In this document: positions 6,390 through 11,593 of the stretch, piece by piece
Layout: the number at the start of each line of letters is the position of its first letter
How positions within the stretch are numbered: the stretch's first letter is position 1
Assembly (NCBI GenBank): GCA_041628615.1
Contig: JBFKOW010000116.1
Coordinates: 1-11,593 of the forward strand
Length of the DNA: 11,593 bases
From: JAMWZF01 sp041628615
GTDB taxonomy: Bacteria > Pseudomonadota > Alphaproteobacteria > Rhodobacterales > Rhodobacteraceae
Direction: 5' to 3'
The notes under the pieces: model-generated
Told to the model about the DNA's origin: nothing
Databases searched by the model: none
What the model saw: the letters and a program-made list of their open reading frames with translations, nothing else
Made by a program: the position numbers and the translations under genes

Positions 6390-7654
6390 CCGACATCCTG
6401 TTCCGCAACGCCCGGCTGATCGACCCGGAAGCCGACGACGAACGCAGCGGCGACCTCGCGGTGTCCGGCGGCCGGATCGCCGAGCCCGGCGCGCTGTCCG
6501 ACCCGCTGGTGATCGACGCGCGCGGCCTCTGCCTCGCCCCCGGCATCGTCGATGTCGGGGTCAAGGTCTCGGAGCCGGGGGAGCGGCACAAGGAGAGCTT
6601 CGCCAGCGCCGGGCGGGCGGCGGCGGCGGGCGGGGTCACCACCATCGTCACGAGGCCCGACACCCTGCCCGCGATCGACACGCCCGAGATCCTCGAATTC
6701 GTCGAGCGCCGGGCCAGCGCCGACGCGCCGGTCCACGTGCGGCCGATGGCGGCGCTGACCAAGGGCCGGCAGGGCCGCGAGATGACCGAGATCGGCTTCC
6801 TGCTCGACGCCGGGGCGGTGGCCTTCACCGATTGCGACGCGGTGGTCACCGACACCAAGGTCCTGACCCGCGCCCTGACCTATGCCCGGTCGCTGGGCGC
6901 GCTGGTGATCGGCCACGTGCAGGAGCCCGGTCTGAGCGCCGGGGCCGCCGCCACCAGCGGCAAGTTCGCCTCGCTCCGCGGCCTGCCGGCGGTGTCGCCG
7001 ATGGCCGAGCGGATCGGGCTCGACCGCGACATCGGGCTGATCGAGATGACCGGCTGCCGCTACCATGTCGACGCGATCACCACCGCCCGGGCCCTGCCCG
7101 CGCTGCGCCGGGCCAAGGCGAACGGCCTGCCGATCACAGCCGGGACGAGCATCCACCACCTGACGCTCAACGCGCTCGACGTCGCGGACTACCGGACCTT
7201 CTTCAAGCTGAAGCCGCCGCTGCGGGACGAGGACGACCGGCTGGCGGTCGTCGAGGCGGTGGCCGAGGGCCTGATCGACGTGATCGGGTCGTTCCACACG
7301 CCGCAGGACGAGGAATCCAAGCGGCTGCCCTTCGAGGAGGCGGCCTCGGGCGCGGTGGGGCTCGAAACCCTGCTGCCGGCGGCGCTGCGGCTGGTCCATG
7401 CGGGGCATCTCGGGCTGCCGGGGCTGTTCCGGGCGCTGGCGCTGAACCCGGCCCGGCTGCTCGGGCTCGATGCCGGGCGGCTGACGCCGGGCGCGCCGGC
7501 CGATCTCGTGCTGTTCGACCCGGACGCGCCCTTCGTGCTCGACCGCTTCGCGCTGCAGTCGAAATCGAGGAACACGCCGTTCGACGGCGCGCGGATGCAG
7601 GGCCGGGTGATCGGCACCTGGGTCGGCGGCCACCGGGTCTGGGGGGGCGACTGA
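6386..7654 (+). CDS. pyrC': dihydroorotase-like protein PyrC' (predicted inactive, ATCase partner)
   Basis: Amidohydrolase-fold protein of 422 residues that resembles type I dihydroorotases over its full length (LIDARGLCLAPGIVDVGVK at 42-60, EPGERHKESFASAGRAAAAGG at 63-83, AFTDCD at 146-151, SIHHL at 255-259, FKLKPPLRDEDDR at 273-285, NPARLLGL at 354-361). The metal motif DxHxHxR reads D56-V-G58-V-K60-V-S62, so both His and the Arg are gone. The catalytic Asp of 'TDHAPH' is F303 in GSFHTPQ. H177 and H257/H258 remain. It should not bind the usual metals. In Pseudomonas such a PyrC' is required to assemble active ATCase with PyrB, and the length and shared operon fit. The frame is intact, with GTG start at 6386 chosen because LFRNARLIDPE follows as in homologues. 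It overlaps plsY by one base. Database names will often read simply 'dihydroorotase, pyrC'. Confidence 0.9.
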   Translation: MTDILFRNARLIDPEADDERSGDLAVSGGRIAEPGALSDPLVIDARGLCLAPGIVDVGVKVSEPGERHKESFASAGRAAAAGGVTTIVTRPDTLPAIDTPEILEFVERRASADAPVHVRPMAALTKGRQGREMTEIGFLLDAGAVAFTDCDAVVTDTKVLTRALTYARSLGALVIGHVQEPGLSAGAAATSGKFASLRGLPAVSPMAERIGLDRDIGLIEMTGCRYHVDAITTARALPALRRAKANGLPITAGTSIHHLTLNALDVADYRTFFKLKPPLRDEDDRLAVVEAVAEGLIDVIGSFHTPQDEESKRLPFEEAASGAVGLETLLPAALRLVHAGHLGLPGLFRALALNPARLLGLDAGRLTPGAPADLVLFDPDAPFVLDRFALQSKSRNTPFDGARMQGRVIGTWVGGHRVWGGD

Positions 7655-8262
7655 TGCCTGCATTCGTGTCCGATCCGGGTGTCCTGCTGCTCTGGGCGGC
7701 GATCGGCTACGGCCTCGGGTCGGTGATGTTCGGGGTGCTGCTGGCGCGGCTGATGGGGCTGGGCGACCTGCGCAGGATCGGGTCGGGCAATGTCGGCGCG
7801 ACGAATGTCTTGCGGACCGGAAACAAGGCGGCGGCGGCGGGCACGCTGATCCTCGACGGCGGCAAGGGGGCGGCGGCGGTGCTGCTGGCGCGGGCCTTCG
7901 CCGCCGAGGACGCGGTGCAGGTCGCGGCGCTGGCGGCCTTCCTCGGACACCTGTTCCCGGTCTGGCTGCGGTTCCGGGGCGGCAAGGGGGTGGCGACGCT
8001 GCTGGGCCTGCTGCTGGCCTGGGCCTGGCCGGTGGGGCTCGCCGCCTGCGCCACCTGGCTGGTCACCGCCGCGATCTGGCGCTTCTCTTCGCTCGCCGCG
8101 CTGATGGCGGCGGGGATGACGCCGATCTGGATGGCGCTGCTGGGCCACGGCCAGGGCTTCGCCCTTGGCGTGGTGCTGGCGCTCCTGGTCTATGCCCGGC
8201 ACGCCGCGAACATCGGCCGGCTGCGCGCCGGCACCGAGCCGCGGATCGGCCGCAAGGGCTGA
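7654..8262 (+). CDS. plsY: acyl-phosphate:glycerol-3-phosphate acyltransferase PlsY
   Basis: Integral membrane enzyme that transfers an acyl chain from acyl-phosphate to sn-glycerol-3-phosphate, the first step of phospholipid synthesis. It has 202 residues, typical of the family. The N-terminal helix GYGLGSVMFGVLLARLMG (18-35) leads to motif 1, RIGSGNVGATNVLRTGNK (41-58). LILDGGKGAAAVLLA (65-79), FLGHLFPVWLRFRGGKGVATLLG (96-118) and the last motif HAANIGRLRAGTEPRIG (183-199) follow. About five TM segments are visible. The ATG overlaps the pyrC' stop (TGATG) after a G-run ribosome site, so it is the last gene of the pyrB operon. Its stop lies only 2 bases from the stop of the convergent gene. 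Confidence 0.96.
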   Translation: MPAFVSDPGVLLLWAAIGYGLGSVMFGVLLARLMGLGDLRRIGSGNVGATNVLRTGNKAAAAGTLILDGGKGAAAVLLARAFAAEDAVQVAALAAFLGHLFPVWLRFRGGKGVATLLGLLLAWAWPVGLAACATWLVTAAIWRFSSLAALMAAGMTPIWMALLGHGQGFALGVVLALLVYARHAANIGRLRAGTEPRIGRKG

Positions 8263-8264
8263 GC

Positions 8265-8552
8265 CTAGCCGAGCATCCGGTGTTCCAGCGCCTGCGCCAT
8301 GCGCCGGGTGTTCTGGTAGATCCCGAGAAACAGGTAGAGCACCCCGGCCACCAGGAAGAGCTGCACGCCGCCGAAGAAGAAGAACACGATCGACGCCATG
8401 ATCCCGGTCGCGCCGACCCCGCCGGGCAGGGCGACGGGCAGGGTCCAGATCGACAGCGCCACCATCGCGGTGCCGAGGAACAGGGCCAGGATCATCAGGA
8501 TCACGGCCACGTGGATGATGTATTCCATCCCGATGATGAAGAAGTCCCGCAT
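8265..8552 (-). CDS. small two-TM membrane protein downstream of gshA
   Basis: Uncharacterised protein of 95 residues. Two hydrophobic hairpin segments are clear: about 12-35 (IIHVAVILMILALFLGTAMVALSI) and about 48-78 (ATGIMASIVFFFFGGVQLFLVAGVLYLFLGI). They are joined by a Pro/Gly loop (LPVALPGGVG), and the tail is basic (YQNTRRMAQALEHRM). The ATG at 8552 has GGGAGGGG about 8 bases upstream. The tail 'GIYQNTRR' recurs, as I recall, in Rhodobacterales proteins next to gshA, so this is probably a conserved orphan. It follows gshA on the same strand after 131 bases and is convergent with plsY. Confidence 0.85.
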   Translation of the reverse strand: MRDFFIIGMEYIIHVAVILMILALFLGTAMVALSIWTLPVALPGGVGATGIMASIVFFFFGGVQLFLVAGVLYLFLGIYQNTRRMAQALEHRMLG

Positions 8553-8574
8553 GGCGATAGCCCCTCCCGCTGCG

Positions 8575-8590
8575 CTGCCGGTGGCGGCAG
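8575..8590 (-). other. hairpin CTGCCG-N4-CGGCAG before the small membrane gene
   Basis: A perfect 6-bp stem with a 4-base loop lies between gshA and the small membrane protein gene, about 10 bases upstream of its ribosome site. No T-run follows, so it is not an intrinsic terminator. It may shield or mark the 3' end of the gshA message, or be a chance stem. The rest of 8553-8683 holds nothing I can name. Confidence 0.25.
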
Positions 8591-8683
8591 GGTCCATCCG
8601 GCCGGGCCGCCGCGCAAGGCCGCAGAGGTCCGCCGCCGCGAAAGCCGGTCCCAGTGTTGCCCCGGCTCCCCTGCGGCCGCTGC

Positions 8684-10054
8684 CTAGTAGCTGAACTCGC
8701 GGTAGATCCGGGTCAGGTCGCCGTTCCAGTCGCCGTGGTAATGGGCGAGCAGTTCGTCCGCCGGGGCGTGGCCGGTCTCGATGCTGTCCTCCAGCGCGTG
8801 CAGGAAATGCCGCTCGTCCGCGACCATTCCGCCGAGGCCGGGCCGGGCGCGGGCCTTCAGCCCGGCGCGGGCCAGCGCCACCACCTCGGCGGCGAGGTCG
8901 CGCATCACCCGGCCGCCGACCTCGGCCTGCAGCCCGTCGCGCGCGGCGCCCACGCGCCATGCCTCGCGGGTCTCGGCGTCCCAGTCCCGGACCAGGTCCC
9001 AGGCGGCGTCGAGCGCGCTCTGGTCGTAGAGCAGTCCGACCCAGAGCGCCGGCAGCGCGCAGAGCCGCCGCCACGGCCCGCCGTCGGCGCCGCGCATCTC
9101 GATGAACTTCTTGATCCGGGCCTCGGGGAAGATCGTGGTCAGGTGATCGGCCCAGTCCGACAGGGTGGGCGTCTCGCCCGGCAGGGCGGGAAGCCGTCCC
9201 TGCAGGAAATCCCGGAACGACTGGCCCAGCGCGTCGATGTAGCGGCCGTCGCGGTAGACGAAGTACATCGGCACGTCGAGCGCGTAGTCCACCCATCGCT
9301 CGAAGCCGAAGCCGTCCTCGAAGGCGAAGGGCAGCATCCCGGTCCGCGCCGGGTCGAGGTGCTGCCAGACCCGGCCGCGCCAGCTCTTGTAGCCGTTCAC
9401 CCGGCCCTCGAAGAACGGCGAGTTGGCGAACAGCGCGGTGGCCACCGGTTGCAGCGCCAGCGCGACCCGCAGTTTCTGCACCATGTCGGCCTCGGACGAG
9501 AAGTCGAGGTTCACCTGCACCGTGCAGGTCCGCCGCATCATCGTGGTCCCGGTCTCGCCCACCGTGCGCATGTAGCCGTCCATCAGCCGGTAGCGGCCCT
9601 TGGGCATCAGCGGCATCTCGTCATGGGTCCAGATCGGCGCCGCGCCGAGGCCGATGAAGCCGACGCCGATCTCGTCCGAGATGTCCTTCACCTCGCGCAG
9701 GTGGGAATTCACCTCGTCGCAGGTCTGGTGGATGGTTTCGAGCGGCGCGCCGGACAGTTCCAGCTGGCCGCCGGGTTCGAGACTGATGTTGGCGCCGGCC
9801 TTCTCGAGCCCGATGAGCTTGTCCGCCTCGCGCACCTCGGCCCAGCCGTGGCGGTCGCGCAGCGCGGACAGCACGGCGAGGATCGACCGCTCGCCCTCGT
9901 AGGGCAGCGGGCGCAGGGTGTCGCGGCAATAGCCGAACTTCTCGTGCTCGGTGCCGATCCGCCACTGGTCCTTCGGCTTGCAGCCGGCCTCGAGGTATTC
10001 GGCCATCTGCTCGGGACGCTCGATCGGGCCGCCGCCGGCCTGCGGAATGGACAT
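8684..10054 (-). CDS. gshA: glutamate-cysteine ligase (plant/alphaproteobacterial GCS2 type)
   Basis: Cytoplasmic ATP-dependent ligase that joins glutamate and cysteine to gamma-glutamylcysteine, the first and usually limiting step of glutathione synthesis. It has 456 residues, typical of the plant-like class found in alphaproteobacteria. IGTEHEKFGY (33-42), GANISLEPGGQLELSGAP (87-104), MRRTCTVQVNLDFSSEADM (173-191), ALFANSPFFEGRVNGYKSWRG (207-227) and the KKFIEMRGADGG segment (315-326) are strongly conserved features. The C-terminus DWNGDLTRIYREFSY is normal, so the gene is intact. It stands 90 bases after an uncharacterised membrane gene and precedes a small two-TM protein, all on the minus strand. 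Confidence 0.96.
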   Translation of the reverse strand: MSIPQAGGGPIERPEQMAEYLEAGCKPKDQWRIGTEHEKFGYCRDTLRPLPYEGERSILAVLSALRDRHGWAEVREADKLIGLEKAGANISLEPGGQLELSGAPLETIHQTCDEVNSHLREVKDISDEIGVGFIGLGAAPIWTHDEMPLMPKGRYRLMDGYMRTVGETGTTMMRRTCTVQVNLDFSSEADMVQKLRVALALQPVATALFANSPFFEGRVNGYKSWRGRVWQHLDPARTGMLPFAFEDGFGFERWVDYALDVPMYFVYRDGRYIDALGQSFRDFLQGRLPALPGETPTLSDWADHLTTIFPEARIKKFIEMRGADGGPWRRLCALPALWVGLLYDQSALDAAWDLVRDWDAETREAWRVGAARDGLQAEVGGRVMRDLAAEVVALARAGLKARARPGLGGMVADERHFLHALEDSIETGHAPADELLAHYHGDWNGDLTRIYREFSY

Positions 10055-10055
10055 G

Positions 10056-10067
10056 GGGGCGCCCCTC
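10056..10067 (-). promoter_or_regulatory. gshA ribosome site inside a GGGGCGCCCC palindrome
   Basis: The purine-rich GAGGGG (10067-10062 on the minus strand) is the only ribosome-binding candidate for gshA. It overlaps a perfect 10-base palindrome at 10056-10065 that ends 1 base from the ATG. The palindrome cannot fold tightly on itself as a hairpin, but it could pair between RNA molecules or with nearby G-rich sequence and so limit initiation. Confidence 0.35.
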
Positions 10068-10144
10068 GTTCAGTGCATCGGAGGTCAGGGGTGCCGGGAA
10101 CCGCCGGGCGTGTCAATGTGCGGACGCGGGTCCCGGCCTGTGCG

Positions 10145-10690
10145 TCAGGTCAGGCGCGCCGGCCCGGCCTCCCACAGGGTGATCGGCCCGGCGGCGCGGC
10201 GGCCGCCCGGCCCCGCGCCCCGCGTCCCGTCCTGCAGCGCGGTCAGCATCGCCTCGGTCCGGATCCCCGGCAGCGCGGCGAACAGGTCGAACAGCGCCTC
10301 GGACCCGGCGGCGTTGACCGGGATCGACAGCACCGCGCCGGTCTCGGCGGTCAGAAGCCAGTGCGCGGGATGCGCGGTCGGGTCGAGATCCAGCCGCGCC
10401 AGCAGGTCCATGTCCGCCATCCCGCCGGTGAGCGGGCCGTAGTAGATCACCCGGCGCTCGGTGACTTCCACGACCCCGGGGCCGCCGCCGCCGCTGCGGA
10501 ACCGCAGGTGCTGGACGCCGGTATAGGCCAGCGCCGCGCCAAGCGGGACCATGAGCCAGCCGATCCACGACAGGAAGCCGCCGAAGGCCAGCCCGAGCCA
10601 CAGCCCGGCCCCGGCCACCGCGCCGCCGGACAGCACCTCGCGCCAGCGGCCCAGCGCGGCGGCGAGTTCGGGGCGGATCAGGTCAGCCAT
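10145..10690 (-). CDS. two-TM membrane protein with PH-like C-terminal region
   Basis: Uncharacterised protein of 181 residues. An amphipathic start (PELAAALGRWREVLSG) is followed by two TM segments at about 22-38 and 42-60. A basic turn (HLRFRSGGGG) precedes a beta-rich region: GVVEVTERRVIYYGPLTGG (72-90), MDLLARLDLDP, WLLTAETGAVLSIPVNAAGSEALFDLFAALPG (111-142) and a variable tail. The order two TM helices then PH-like strands resembles the small protein of the pyrB operon, without obvious sequence identity. Its ATG at 10690 lies 8 bases inside the end of the acetyltransferase gene, so the two are co-translated. Conserved in related genomes as far as I recall, but of unknown function. Confidence 0.84.
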   Translation of the reverse strand: MADLIRPELAAALGRWREVLSGGAVAGAGLWLGLAFGGFLSWIGWLMVPLGAALAYTGVQHLRFRSGGGGPGVVEVTERRVIYYGPLTGGMADMDLLARLDLDPTAHPAHWLLTAETGAVLSIPVNAAGSEALFDLFAALPGIRTEAMLTALQDGTRGAGPGGRRAAGPITLWEAGPARLT

Positions 10691-11516
10691 CCCGGCCCTC
10701 CCCCGCCAGCAGGATCAGCGTCCAGTCGCCGATCCGGCGGAAGCCGATCGCCTCGTAGGCGCGGGCGGCCCCGGGCGTGGCCGCGAACAGGGCGGCGCGG
10801 CGGACCCCGGCGCGGCGCACCTCGGCGAGGTGCAGCGCCACCGCCCGCCGCGCGTGGCCCCGGCGGCGCAGCGCCGGCGGCGTGAACACCGCGCCGATCT
10901 GCACGATTCCGGGCAGGCGGGCATTGAAGCCGGTCATCGCCAGCGGCGTTTCGCCGTCCACCAGCACGCGGTAGTCGTCGGTCGCCGCGAACCGGGCGAT
11001 ATCGGCCTCGGCGAGCGCGCCGGCGGCGTCGGGCGCGGCGCCCAGCGCCTCGACCTGCGCCTGCCGCCGCCAGTCGACGAGCGTGGCGCGGTCGACGGCG
11101 GCCAGCGGCACCAGCCTGCCCGGGCCGTCCGGAACGGCGAGCCGGTCGAGGTCCAGCGCGTAGTGCGGCTCGTCCCGGTCCAGCCGGACCGCCGCGCCCG
11201 CCAGGCCCAGCGCCGCCACGAGCGGCCGGGTGTGGGCCGCGGGACCGATCAGCGCGGTGATCCGGCGACCCGAAAGGACCTGCCGAGCGGCGTCCGAATC
11301 GCCACCCGGCAGGAAGGGCAGGACGGTGCCGTTGCGGGTGACGGTGAGCACGTCGGTCACCGGCCCGTCCGGATTCACCCAGAAGGCCGGGGCATGGGGG
11401 TCCGTCCCTTCGAAACCGAATCGCGCGAGGTTCGACAGCGGGAACAGCGCCAGTTCCGGCCGCGCCCCGAGACAGCCGCGGATCGCCGGCAGGTCGGCTC
11501 CGGCCGCCCGGCGCAT
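10683..11516 (-). CDS. GNAT family N-acetyltransferase
   Basis: Acetyltransferase of unknown substrate, 277 residues. The C-terminal domain (about 170-270) carries the acetyl-CoA binding signature. Strand VQIGAVFTPPALR (205-217) is followed by the pyrophosphate loop RRRGHA (217-222), the helix RRAVALHLAEV, strand RRAALFAATPGA, and ARAYEAIGFRRIGDW (251-265). The N-terminal part (1-165) opens with LPAIRGCLGARPELALFPLSNL and looks like a degenerate second GNAT half, as in tandem or DUF4081-like acetyltransferases. The start at 11516 overlaps the rsmE stop by one base (TGATG), so it is co-transcribed with rsmE. The substrate cannot be guessed. Confidence 0.85.
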   Translation of the reverse strand: MRRAAGADLPAIRGCLGARPELALFPLSNLARFGFEGTDPHAPAFWVNPDGPVTDVLTVTRNGTVLPFLPGGDSDAARQVLSGRRITALIGPAAHTRPLVAALGLAGAAVRLDRDEPHYALDLDRLAVPDGPGRLVPLAAVDRATLVDWRRQAQVEALGAAPDAAGALAEADIARFAATDDYRVLVDGETPLAMTGFNARLPGIVQIGAVFTPPALRRRGHARRAVALHLAEVRRAGVRRAALFAATPGAARAYEAIGFRRIGDWTLILLAGEGRDG

Positions 11517-11593
11517 CAGCGCCAGTCCCCGCAGCGCGCCTGCCAGAGCGCAAGGGCGGCGACGGCGGCGGTTTCGGCCCGCAGGATGCGGGG
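11516..11593 (-). CDS. rsmE: 16S rRNA (uracil-1498-N3)-methyltransferase RsmE, C-terminal end only
   Basis: Only the last 25 codons lie in the window. The peptide begins PRILRAETAAVAALALW and ends GDWR, which matches the knot-forming C-terminus of RsmE in alphaproteobacteria (the 'ILRAETA' segment binds S-adenosylmethionine). RsmE methylates N3 of U1498 in 16S rRNA after ribosome assembly. The stop overlaps the acetyltransferase ATG by one base. The identification rests on a short but characteristic segment. Confidence 0.85.
   Translation of the reverse strand, partial: PRILRAETAAVAALALWQARCGDWR

Noticed and set aside
8265..9296. 343-codon frame opposite and within gshA
   Set aside because: Only its last 95 residues are hydrophobic and gene-like; the rest lies in another frame of gshA, so the start was placed at 8552.
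10088..10116. Perfect TTGACA (minus strand 10116-10111) as a gshA promoter
   Set aside because: At 16-18 bases downstream only C-rich sequence (CACCCC) is found, with no -10 element.

Overview
The window is a GC-rich stretch (G and C dominate third codon positions throughout) with tightly packed genes. Gene content and order (pyrB, two small membrane proteins, a degenerate dihydroorotase and plsY in one run; rsmE and plant-type gshA nearby; a family-4-like uracil-DNA glycosylase joined to moaB) suggest an alphaproteobacterium of the Rhodobacterales (Rhodobacter/Roseobacter type). That placement comes from protein resemblance and synteny recalled from knowledge, not from a search. I see no RNA gene, IS element, CRISPR array, phage gene or attachment site. 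No gene-free stretch exceeds 300 bases; the longest is the 145-base leader before pyrC'.

Layout. (1) 1-2709, minus strand: an RND-type efflux pair, membrane fusion protein followed 2 bases later by the permease, which runs off the left edge. (2) 2822-4197, minus strand: a uracil-DNA glycosylase overlapping moaB by ATGA. (3) 4263-8262, plus strand: pyrB, a two-TM protein with a PH-like region, a tail-anchored protein, pyrC' and plsY. All junctions except the one before pyrC' overlap by 1-4 bases. The divergent start region 4198-4262 holds a near-perfect dyad. (4) 8265-11593, minus strand, converging on plsY with only 2 bases between stop codons: in transcription order rsmE (C-terminus only), a GNAT acetyltransferase, a second two-TM/PH-like protein, gshA, and a small two-TM protein.

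How they work together. PyrB keeps all aspartate transcarbamoylase active-site residues I checked. Its operon partner has the dihydroorotase fold but has lost the HxHxR metal motif and the catalytic Asp. The pair therefore looks like the PyrB/PyrC' ATCase holoenzyme known from Pseudomonas, with the working dihydroorotase presumably elsewhere in the genome. Two uncharacterised membrane-anchored proteins sit between them, and the phospholipid acyltransferase PlsY closes the run. This arrangement, together with the structured leader before pyrC', is the most interesting part of the window. The remaining genes are housekeeping: molybdenum cofactor (moaB), uracil repair, glutathione (gshA), 16S rRNA methylation (rsmE) and drug or lipid efflux (RND pair).
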